The notes beneath the pieces are model-generated. The model had not been told where the DNA came from and made no database searches. It saw only the letters and a program-made list of their open reading frames with translations. The translations under genes and the position numbers were made by a program. This document shows positions 1-5,250 of a stretch of DNA of 5,500 bases, piece by piece. Source of the stretch: an uncultured Collinsella sp. (GTDB lineage: Bacteria > Actinomycetota > Coriobacteriia > Coriobacteriales > Coriobacteriaceae); contig UQSB01000078.1 in assembly GCA_900543505.1 (NCBI GenBank), positions 1 to 5,500 on the forward strand, given 5' to 3'. The stretch's first letter is position 1; each line of letters opens with the position of its first letter.

Positions 1-320
1 ACGGTCAGTACATGAAGGAGTACTGGGGCGAGGGTTCCGCGCGCGCCCGCAACTGGCAGCGCTACGACCTGGGCGGCGCCGCGAAGCTCAGCTTCGTCGA
101 GGGCGTCGACTCCTACGTCCCGTACGCCGGCTCCCTCAAGGACGGCGTGGGCGGCACGCTTTACAAGGTTAAGTCCACGATGTGCAACTGCGGTGCCCTC
201 TCGATCCCCGAGCTCCAGGAAAAGGCACGCCTGACCCTGGTGAGCTCGACCTCGATCGTCGAAGGCGGAGCCCACGACGTTGTAGTCAAAGATTCCCAGC
301 AGTCTGTGACTTATCGATAG
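1..320 (+). CDS. guaB: IMP dehydrogenase, C-terminal part (5' end outside window)
   Basis: IMP dehydrogenase oxidises IMP to XMP with NAD+, the committed step of guanine nucleotide synthesis in the cytosol. The reading frame is open from the window edge (first whole codon at 3) to TAG at 318-320, giving 105 visible residues of a protein that is usually about 500. The fragment covers the end of the (beta/alpha)8 catalytic barrel. It shows the flap segment NWQRYDLGG, whose Arg-Tyr pair (codons 60-65) matches the catalytic Arg/Tyr dyad of the family. It also shows EGVDSYVPYAG, the MCNCGAL segment, and SIVEGGAHDV, the C-terminal stretch that contributes to the monovalent-cation site. The wording is close to Tritrichomonas foetus IMPDH as I remember it and unlike the common bacterial flap (YRGMGS...DRYFQ). 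The regulatory CBS domains, if present, lie upstream. A hairpin terminator follows 48 bases after the stop, so guaB ends its transcription unit. A GMP reductase is less likely given the flap and C-terminus. Confidence 0.9.
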   Translation, partial: GQYMKEYWGEGSARARNWQRYDLGGAAKLSFVEGVDSYVPYAGSLKDGVGGTLYKVKSTMCNCGALSIPELQEKARLTLVSSTSIVEGGAHDVVVKDSQQSVTYR

Positions 321-368
321 GATAAGAGCTGCACATAAAGGTTGAGTTTCAACCACGTTATTAAGATA

Positions 369-408
369 AAGCGAGATGCCTGCAAGTCGCAGGCATCTCG
401 CTTGTCGT
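369..408 (+). terminator. Intrinsic terminator after guaB
   Basis: A perfect 15-bp stem (369-383 with 389-403) closes a 5-base loop (AAGTC). The core is GCGAGATGCCTGC paired with its exact complement. The downstream tract is only moderately T-rich (TTGTCGTATTT), so the tail is imperfect, but the stem is long and sits 48 bases past the guaB stop. A-rich sequence on the 5' side could let it work weakly in the other direction. It separates guaB from leuS. Confidence 0.82.
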
Positions 409-411
409 ATT

Positions 412-420
412 TGCTATCAT
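412..420 (+). promoter_or_regulatory. Candidate extended -10 promoter for leuS
   Basis: TGCTATCAT (412-420) combines a TG extension with a -10 hexamer matching TATAAT at five of six positions. At 17-bp spacing the -35 position (392-397, GGCATC) does not resemble TTGACA and lies inside the guaB terminator, so activity would depend on the extended -10. Transcription would start near 427, giving a leader of about 155 nt before leuS. It is the best promoter candidate between the guaB terminator and leuS, but it is called by eye only. Confidence 0.45.
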
Positions 421-437
421 CAACCAAGTTAACCCTA

Positions 438-556
438 GGGCCGGGCGTCTAGGCTTTGCTCGATACAAGTTCCGCACGCAAAGGACAGCACTTAATGTGC
501 TGTCCGTCTTGCGCAGGACTGTCCGCAGTAGCGAGTAAAGCCTAGCCGCCCGGCCC
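438..556 (+). promoter_or_regulatory. Highly structured leuS 5' leader (long stem with nested hairpin)
   Basis: Positions 438-462 pair with 532-556 over 25 positions: 23 Watson-Crick pairs, one G-U pair (458/536) and one mismatch (448/546). Inside lies a second arm: five pairs 477-481/509-513, a small internal loop, then nine perfect pairs GGACAGCAC (483-491) with GTGCTGTCC (497-505) around loop TTAAT. There is no U-tract after the outer stem, so it is not a simple terminator. The leuS Shine-Dalgarno at 571-576 lies outside the stem. GGACAG (483-488) could alternatively pair with a second CTGTCC at 519-524, so two exclusive folds exist. I see no T-box core sequence (GGTGGNACCGCG type) and no SRP RNA apical GGAA motif. 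It could be a cis-regulatory leader, a small stable RNA, or a palindromic repeat element. The structure is seen directly; the role is inferred. Confidence 0.55.
495..545 (+). CDS. Possible 16-codon upstream ORF in the leuS leader
   Basis: ATG at 495 opens a short frame, MCCPSCAGLSAVASKA, ending at TAG 543-545. An AAAGGA sequence (480-485) sits 9 bases upstream, a plausible ribosome binding site, although it falls in the 5' arm of the inner hairpin. Three of the first six codons are Cys and only one is Leu, so it does not look like a leucine attenuator peptide. The stop lies within the 3' arm of the outer 25-position stem, so a ribosome reaching it would be expected to open that stem. Cysteine-rich leader ORFs that act as attenuators are known in mycobacteria; any link here is speculative. 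An ORF this short can easily arise by chance. Confidence 0.2.
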   Translation: MCCPSCAGLSAVASKA

Positions 557-581
557 CAACCGAGATAACAAAGGAGCTGAT

Positions 582-3158
582 ATGTGCGATTGCACAGATC
601 ATAAGGACGAGATTCCCGCCTACGACGCGCAGGCCATTGAGTCCCGGTGGATGAAGGCATGGGACGACGAGAACCTCTTTGCCGTCGACACCGACGCCAG
701 CAAGCCCAAGAAGTACGTGCTCGAGATGTTCCCGTATCCGTCGGGCGACCTGCACATGGGCCACGCGCGCAACTACACCATCGGCGATGCCATGGCCCGT
801 CAGGCCCGCATGCGCGGCTACGACGTGCTGCATCCCATCGGCTTTGACGCCTTTGGCCTGCCCGCCGAGAACGCTGCCATCAAGCACAATACGCAGGCTG
901 CCGCCTGGACGTATAAGAACATGGACCAGGCGCTCGCCACGATGAGGCGCATGGGCTTCTCCTACGATCTGGATCGTACCGTTAAGACCTGTAGCCCCGA
1001 CTACTATCGCTGGGGTCAGTGGATCTTTGAAAAGATGTGGGAAAAGGGCCTGGTCTACCGCAAGAGGAACCCGGTCAACTGGTGCCCCACCTGCAAGACC
1101 GTTTTGGCCAACGAGCAGGTAACCGAGGGCAAGTGCTGGCGTTGCGGCACCGAGCCCGAGAAGCGTGACCTCGAGCAGTGGTACTACAAGATCACCGACT
1201 ACTCCCAGGAGCTGCTCGATGACCTGGAGAAGCTCCCCGGCTGGCCCGAGCGCGTCAAGCAGATGCAGGCCAACTGGATCGGCCGCTCCGAGGGCGCCGA
1301 GGTCGACTTTACCCTGTGCGACGCCGATGGCGAGCCCATCGAGGGCGACGAGGGTAAGATCACCGTCTTCACCACGCGCGCCGACACGCTCTTTGGCGTT
1401 TCCTTCTTTGTCCTGTCTCCCGAGTACGTGCGCCTGCACGAGCTCGTCGAGGGCACTCAGTACGAGGAGGCCGTCACCAAGATCGTCGAGGACTCCAAGC
1501 ATATCTCTGCCGTCGAACGCGCCCAGGGTACCCTCGAGAAGCACGGCGCCTTTACGGGCCGCTACGTGGTAAACCCCGTCAACGGCGAGAAGATCCCCGT
1601 GTGGGTTGCTGACTATGTCGTTGCCGACTACGGCACCGGTGCCGTCATGGCCGTTCCCTGCGGCGACCAGCGCGACTTTGAGTTCGCCCGCAAGTACGAC
1701 CTGCCGATCGCGCCGATCATCCTGGACGATGAGGATCGCGCTGCCGTCGAGGCTAGCGGCGAGACCATCGACACCTTCCATGCCGAGAACGTCGACTGGG
1801 ATTGCGCCCACGCTGCCGAGGGCACGCTCGTCCAGTCGGGCAAGTACACCGGCATGCGCGGCGGCAAGCACTCTGAGGGCGAGGCTGCCATCGTGGCCGA
1901 CCTCGAGGCCATGGGCTGCGGCCGTCGCAAGGTCGAGTTCCGCCTGCGCGACTGGCTCATCAGCCGTCAGCGTTACTGGGGCAACCCCATCCCGGCCATC
2001 CACTGCGAGCACTGCGGCATCGTGCCCGTGCCCGAGGACCAGCTGCCGGTGACGCTGCCCGAGAACCTGGACCTGGGTGCCGGCGAGACCCTCGCCGAGT
2101 GCAAGGAGTTCTACGAGACCACCTGCCCGGTCTGTGGTCGCCCGGCCAAGCGCGAGACCGATACCATGGACACCTTCACCTGCTCCAGCTGGTATTACCT
2201 GCGCTATACCGACCCGCACAACACCGAGCTGCCCTTCTCCCGTGAGGCCGCCGATCGTTGGATGCCCGTCGATAACTACATCGGCGGCATCGAGCACGCC
2301 ATTTTGCACCTGCTCTACAGTCGCTTCTTTACCAAGGCGCTGCGCGACCTGGGCCTGCTGAGCGTTGACGAGCCCTTCACCAACCTGCTGTGCCAGGGCA
2401 TGGTCAAGGACGAGAACGGCGACACCATGTCCAAGTCCAAGGGCAACGTCGTGCCCCCGAGTTCGGTCATTGAGCCCTACGGTGCCGACACCATGCGTCT
2501 GGCGATCCTGTTTATCGCCCCGCCCGAGAAGGACTTCGACTGGGATCCCAAGGCCGTCGAGGGCGCTAACCGCTTCATTAAGCGCGCCTGGCGTATCGTG
2601 TGGCAGCTCGTCCAGTCCGGCGACGCCAACGTGGCCTTTGACAAGTCCGCGCTCGACGAGACAGCGATGAAGCTCTACCGCGAGCGCCATCGCACCATCG
2701 CCAAGTGCACCGAGGACTTCGACCGCGGCCAGTTCAACACCGCGATCTCGGCCGTCATGGAACTCGTCAATGCCGCGAGCGCCTACCTCAACGCTACTGA
2801 GGGCGCTTCCCGTGACAAGGCCCTGTGCTACGGCGTGGCGAAGGATATCGTGAGCGTCCTTGCCCCCATCTGCCCGTTCTGGGCCGATGAGCTGTGGCAT
2901 GAGGCGCTCGGCTGTGAGGGCAACGCCTACACCGCCGCCTGGCCCGAGTTTGACCTGACCGAGTCCATCGAGGACACGGTGCAGATTGTCGTACAGGTGC
3001 TTGGCAAGGTCCGTGGCCGCATCGACGTCGCCCGCGACGCCTCCAACGAGGAGATGCAGGCTGCCGCCGAGGCCGCCGTTGCCAAGTGGCTTGAGGGCAA
3101 GACGGTCGTCAAGGCCATCTGCGTGCCCGGCAAGCTGGTTAACCTGGTGGTCAAGTAA
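582..3158 (+). CDS. leuS: Leucyl-tRNA synthetase
   Basis: A class I aminoacyl-tRNA synthetase that charges tRNA-Leu with leucine in the cytosol and edits mischarged norvaline or isoleucine. It is 858 residues, normal for bacterial LeuRS. HMGH (58-61) is the HIGH signature and TMSKSKGN (615-622) is the KMSKS loop with Thr for the first Lys. A zinc module with C168/C171 and C185/C188 follows the first half of the Rossmann fold. The CP1 editing domain contains the Thr-rich segment TTRADTLFG (264-272) and GTGAVMAVPCGDQRDFEFA (351-369). The conserved aspartates (D362, D365) are kept, but the usual GHD reads CGD. A second CxxC pair set (C475/C478, C515/C518) suggests another zinc ribbon. CSSWYYLRYTD, GGIEHAILHLLYSRFFTKAL and the C-terminal VPGKLVNLVV are family hallmarks. 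The start at 582 is fixed by AAGGAG (571-576), 5 bases upstream. The gene is monocistronic, between a structured leader and a terminator. No in-frame TTA, CTA or TCA codons occur over most of its length. Confidence 0.98.
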   Translation: MCDCTDHKDEIPAYDAQAIESRWMKAWDDENLFAVDTDASKPKKYVLEMFPYPSGDLHMGHARNYTIGDAMARQARMRGYDVLHPIGFDAFGLPAENAAIKHNTQAAAWTYKNMDQALATMRRMGFSYDLDRTVKTCSPDYYRWGQWIFEKMWEKGLVYRKRNPVNWCPTCKTVLANEQVTEGKCWRCGTEPEKRDLEQWYYKITDYSQELLDDLEKLPGWPERVKQMQANWIGRSEGAEVDFTLCDADGEPIEGDEGKITVFTTRADTLFGVSFFVLSPEYVRLHELVEGTQYEEAVTKIVEDSKHISAVERAQGTLEKHGAFTGRYVVNPVNGEKIPVWVADYVVADYGTGAVMAVPCGDQRDFEFARKYDLPIAPIILDDEDRAAVEASGETIDTFHAENVDWDCAHAAEGTLVQSGKYTGMRGGKHSEGEAAIVADLEAMGCGRRKVEFRLRDWLISRQRYWGNPIPAIHCEHCGIVPVPEDQLPVTLPENLDLGAGETLAECKEFYETTCPVCGRPAKRETDTMDTFTCSSWYYLRYTDPHNTELPFSREAADRWMPVDNYIGGIEHAILHLLYSRFFTKALRDLGLLSVDEPFTNLLCQGMVKDENGDTMSKSKGNVVPPSSVIEPYGADTMRLAILFIAPPEKDFDWDPKAVEGANRFIKRAWRIVWQLVQSGDANVAFDKSALDETAMKLYRERHRTIAKCTEDFDRGQFNTAISAVMELVNAASAYLNATEGASRDKALCYGVAKDIVSVLAPICPFWADELWHEALGCEGNAYTAAWPEFDLTESIEDTVQIVVQVLGKVRGRIDVARDASNEEMQAAAEAAVAKWLEGKTVVKAICVPGKLVNLVVK

Positions 3159-3188
3159 GCGCTGCGCGTATAGCTGACATCAAAAAGC

Positions 3189-3223
3189 GAGGGGCGATTC
3201 CGTAGGGAGTCGCCCCTCTTTTT
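3189..3223 (+). terminator. Intrinsic terminator after leuS
   Basis: A 13-bp stem (3189-3201 with 3206-3218, one G-U pair at 3198/3209) carries a GTAG loop and is followed by five T (3219-3223). It begins 30 bases after the leuS stop. Five A at 3182-3186 on the 5' side make it potentially bidirectional. It isolates leuS from the rimP-nusA-infB operon. Confidence 0.93.
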
Positions 3224-3308
3224 GGTTAAGGACACTTGCGACAACACCCAATTATCCATTTCTTGTGGAGAACCTGTGCTCACGCTGACCTGCGGGTTTG
3301 TGTTGTGG

Positions 3309-3337
3309 TTGCACGTTTGTGCAGGTATTGGTATAGT
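3309..3337 (+). promoter_or_regulatory. Promoter of the rimP-nusA-infB operon
   Basis: The -35 box is TTGCAC (3309-3314, four of six matches), followed by exactly 17 bp and the -10 box TATAGT (3332-3337, five of six). A TG at 3329-3330 gives an extended -10. Transcription should begin near 3344-3346, leaving a leader of about 70 nt before rimP that contains an intrinsic terminator. This is the strongest promoter in the window and lies in the only intergenic space between the leuS terminator and rimP. Confidence 0.72.
3310..3323. promoter_or_regulatory. Inverted repeat overlapping the -35 box (possible operator)
   Basis: TGCAC-GTTT-GTGCA is a perfect 5+5 inverted repeat overlapping the -35 hexamer of the rimP operon promoter and the start of its spacer. 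A dimeric regulator bound here would block RNA polymerase. The half-sites are short, so chance is a real alternative, and no regulator gene is nearby to suggest an identity. Confidence 0.25.
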
Positions 3338-3362
3338 TTGTTTGCAAATGAAGTTGTAATTG

Positions 3363-3395
3363 AAAGAAGTGGGGTTTCGGCCCCGCTTCTTTTTT
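3363..3395 (+). terminator. Leader intrinsic terminator (attenuator) upstream of rimP
   Basis: A 12-bp stem (3363-3374 with 3381-3392, one G-U pair at 3370/3385) has the loop TTTCGG. The 3' arm ends in a run of six T (3390-3395). It lies about 20 nt downstream of the predicted start of transcription and only 8 bases before the rimP ribosome binding site, so operon transcripts must read through it. In Escherichia coli and Bacillus subtilis the nusA operon leader carries terminators through which NusA limits its own synthesis; the same arrangement is inferred here. No obvious antiterminator hairpin fits in the very short leader. Confidence 0.85.
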
Positions 3396-3403
3396 GTATG
3401 GAT

Positions 3404-3410
3404 GGAGGTG
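3404..3410 (+). promoter_or_regulatory. rimP ribosome binding site (decides the start)
   Basis: GGAGGTG lies 5 bases before ATG 3416. An in-frame ATG at 3398 would give a product six residues longer (MDGGAA added), but this motif falls inside that extension and only the terminator hairpin lies upstream of it, so 3416 is preferred. Confidence 0.85.
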
Positions 3411-3415
3411 CCGCA

Positions 3416-3910
3416 ATGGTCAAGACCAAGACCGAGCAGGCGATCATCGACGCGCTCGAGGCCGTTGCTCCCCAGCACGATGTCGACATTGTCGACGTTG
3501 AGCTCGTGGGTGCCACCAAGGCCCCCTGCGTGCGCGTGCGTATCGAGGGTGCCGAGGGCCAGAGCCTGTCGCTCAATGACGTCACGGCCAACACCAAATG
3601 GGTCGGCGATGTGATTGAGGAGCTCGACCCCATCTCTTCGAGCTATACGCTCGAGGTGTCGAGCCCGGGTATGGCGCGCCCGCTGCGCCGCCCGCGTGAC
3701 TTTGCCCGCTTTGTGGGCGAGAACTGCGAGCTCACCTCCACCGCCACCGAGGGCCGTCGCAAGTACGCCGGCAAGATTGCCGCCGTCACCGAGACGAACG
3801 TGACCCTCGAGCTCGAGGACGGCGAGTCCGTCACCCTCGATTTCTCTGATGTTAAAAAGTGCAAGTTGAAACCCACCTACGACTTCAAGCCCGCGAAGGA
3901 AGGAAAGTAA
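3416..3910 (+). CDS. rimP: Ribosome maturation factor RimP
   Basis: RimP binds the 30S subunit and is needed for its late maturation; it is a cytosolic, non-enzymatic factor. The product is 164 residues, within the usual range of about 150-170. Residues 1-90 form the N-terminal alpha/beta domain and contain the hallmark YTLEVSSPGMARPLRRPRDF (77-96). The remainder (about 97-155) reads as the SH3-like C-terminal domain, with alternating strands such as NVTLELEDGESVTLDFSDVKKCKL. The start at 3416 is chosen because of GGAGGTG 5 bases upstream. The frame is open further upstream to 3236, but that stretch crosses the promoter and leader terminator and is not protein-like. rimP is the first gene of an operon, and its stop (3908-3910) is one base from the nusA start. 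Its 3' end carries the nusA ribosome binding site. Confidence 0.95.
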   Translation: MVKTKTEQAIIDALEAVAPQHDVDIVDVELVGATKAPCVRVRIEGAEGQSLSLNDVTANTKWVGDVIEELDPISSSYTLEVSSPGMARPLRRPRDFARFVGENCELTSTATEGRRKYAGKIAAVTETNVTLELEDGESVTLDFSDVKKCKLKPTYDFKPAKEGK

Positions 3911-3911
3911 G

Positions 3912-5159
3912 ATGGCAGCATCCGACATGATGACCGCCCTGATGGAGCTTTGCCAGGAAAGGCACATCGACCAGCTCTACCTGATCGACCGCCTGGAGCA
4001 GTCGCTCGCCAAGAGCTATGCCGAGATCCTGCATCTTGAGTGGGGCGCCAAGGTGACCATCGACCGCACCACCGGCAAGATCTACGTCTACCGCCTGGAG
4101 CCGATCGACGATTCCATGGACGAGGAAGGCAACTTCACCGAGTTCGAGGAGATCGACGTCACCCCCAAGAACACGAGCCGCATCGCCGCCCAGCACGCCA
4201 AGGCCGAGATCAACGCCATCGTGCGCAACTCCGCCCGCGAGCAGATCTACGAGGAGTTCGCCGGCCGCATCGGTGATCTCATTAGCGGTACCGTGCTGCA
4301 GTCCACGCCCGACTTCACGATCGTCAAGATCCGCGAGGGCGTCGAGGCCGAGCTTCCGCACTTCGACCAGCGCCGTTACGAGAACGAGCGCAACGAGCGT
4401 CCGATGGGCGAGCGCTATCTGCACAATCAGCACATCAAGGCCGTGATCATCGACGTTCGCGACCCCAACTCCAACCTGCAGCCGGTTCGTGGCGAGCACA
4501 GCCGTCCGCCGATTGTCATCTCCCGTACCCACCCCGAGCTCATGCGTCGTCTGTTTGAGCAGGAGGTGCCCGAGATCTATGAGGGCACCGTCCAGATCAA
4601 GTCGATCGCCCGCGAGCCCGGCCAGCGCTCCAAGGTCGCCGTCCACTCGCTCGACGATCGCCTGGATCCCGTTGGCGCCTGCGTCGGCCCCAAGGGCAGC
4701 CGTGTTCGCGCCGTCGTGGGCGAGCTCCGTGGCGAGCGCGTCGACGTCATCCTGTGGGATGCCGATCCGGCCGTCTATGTCGCCAACGCCCTGTCGCCTG
4801 CTAAGGTCACCCGCGTCCTTATCGACGAGGAGAAGGCCTACGCCGGCGTTATCGTGCCCGACGACCAGCTGTCCCTCGCCATCGGCAAGGAGGGCCAGAA
4901 CGCCCGCCTCGCCGCGCGCCTGACCGGCTGGCATATCGACATCAAGTCTGAGACCCTTGCCGCCGACATCCTCAAGAACGTTCCCGTTCACGAGGAGCCC
5001 GCCGCCGACCTGATCGGTGACGAGGAGGACGAGGACGTCCGTCGCTGCGAGTTCGTGTCCGAGGACGGCATCCAGTGCCGCAACCAGGCCCGTCCCGGCT
5101 CCCGTTTCTGCGGTGTCCACGACACCGACGCCTTCGATGATGCGGAGGACCTGATCTAG
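3912..5159 (+). CDS. nusA: Transcription termination/antitermination factor NusA
   Basis: NusA binds RNA polymerase and nascent RNA, promotes pausing and intrinsic termination, and takes part in antitermination complexes. The 415-residue product has the standard order. An N-terminal polymerase-binding domain (about 1-115) is followed by an S1 domain (about 120-195, starting near GDLISGTVLQ). A linker containing RTHPELMRRLFEQEVPEIYEGTV leads to KH1 with GPKGSRVRAVV (259-269) and KH2 with LAIGKEGQNARLAARL (322-337). The E. coli-type acidic repeats are absent, as is usual outside proteobacteria. Unusually, an acidic linker (about 361-375) leads into a Cys/His-rich tail: C379-x9-C389-x10-C400-x2-H403, a likely small zinc-binding motif, followed by another acidic end. 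The ribosome binding site is the AAGGAAGG run (3896-3903) at the end of rimP. It is probably co-transcribed with rimP and infB and may act on the terminator before rimP. Confidence 0.97.
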   Translation: MAASDMMTALMELCQERHIDQLYLIDRLEQSLAKSYAEILHLEWGAKVTIDRTTGKIYVYRLEPIDDSMDEEGNFTEFEEIDVTPKNTSRIAAQHAKAEINAIVRNSAREQIYEEFAGRIGDLISGTVLQSTPDFTIVKIREGVEAELPHFDQRRYENERNERPMGERYLHNQHIKAVIIDVRDPNSNLQPVRGEHSRPPIVISRTHPELMRRLFEQEVPEIYEGTVQIKSIAREPGQRSKVAVHSLDDRLDPVGACVGPKGSRVRAVVGELRGERVDVILWDADPAVYVANALSPAKVTRVLIDEEKAYAGVIVPDDQLSLAIGKEGQNARLAARLTGWHIDIKSETLAADILKNVPVHEEPAADLIGDEEDEDVRRCEFVSEDGIQCRNQARPGSRFCGVHDTDAFDDAEDLI

Positions 5160-5214
5160 CGCGCGGTCGCGCCGGGCAGGTCCCAGCGCATACCCCACGC
5201 TCGTTCAGTCTCTA

Positions 5215-5229
5215 GGCACCCAAGGTGCC
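5215..5229 (+). other. Small hairpin in the nusA-infB spacer
   Basis: GGCACC-CAA-GGTGCC is a perfect 6-bp inverted repeat with a 3-base loop. It ends 9 bases before the AGGTG (5239-5243) that serves infB. There is no T-run, so it is not an intrinsic terminator. It could be an RNA processing site or tune infB translation, or be chance. The rest of the 91-base spacer holds no gene that I can see. Confidence 0.35.
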
Positions 5230-5250
5230 AGAAAGGGTAGGTGAAGTCAT

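Noticed and set aside
340..354. GGTTGA-GTT-TCAACC inverted repeat after guaB
   Set aside because: It is only 6 bp with no T-run, and the much stronger terminator follows at 369.
342..370. Possible promoter TTGAGT-17 bp-GATAAA after guaB
   Set aside because: Both boxes match at only four of six positions, and the start would fall inside the terminator stem, so its transcript would have no useful leader.
421..581. T-box riboswitch or SRP/6S RNA in the leuS leader
   Set aside because: There is no GGTGGNACCGCG-type T-box and no TGGN at all to bind a tRNA end. The SRP RNA GGAA apical motif is also missing. At about 120 nt with an asymmetric interior it is short for 6S RNA, so no family name is assigned.
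492..2900. 802-codon open frame on the minus strand opposite leuS
   Set aside because: It is codon-aligned with leuS, so its stops could come only from TTA, CTA or TCA codons in leuS, which this high-GC gene avoids. The translation is a Gly/Ala/Val/Leu-rich shadow with no family motif, while leuS is unmistakable.
3241..3306. ACAACAC (3241-3247) and GTGTTGT (3300-3306) inverted repeat in the leuS-rimP spacer
   Set aside because: Seven bases separated by 52 is weak and most of it lies upstream of the promoter. Nothing else supports a function.
3348..3359. Three-codon frame ATG-AAG-TTG-TAA at the start of the rimP operon leader
   Set aside because: It starts only a few bases after the predicted transcription start, has no ribosome binding site and is too short to tell from chance.
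3236..3415. 60-codon N-terminal extension of rimP
   Set aside because: It would have to be translated across the promoter and leader terminator, its residues do not look like RimP, and GGAGGTG points to ATG 3416.
3885..5198. 437-codon open frame on the minus strand opposite nusA
   Set aside because: It is also codon-aligned with the sense gene and explained by the same codon bias. It has no recognisable domain or ribosome binding site.
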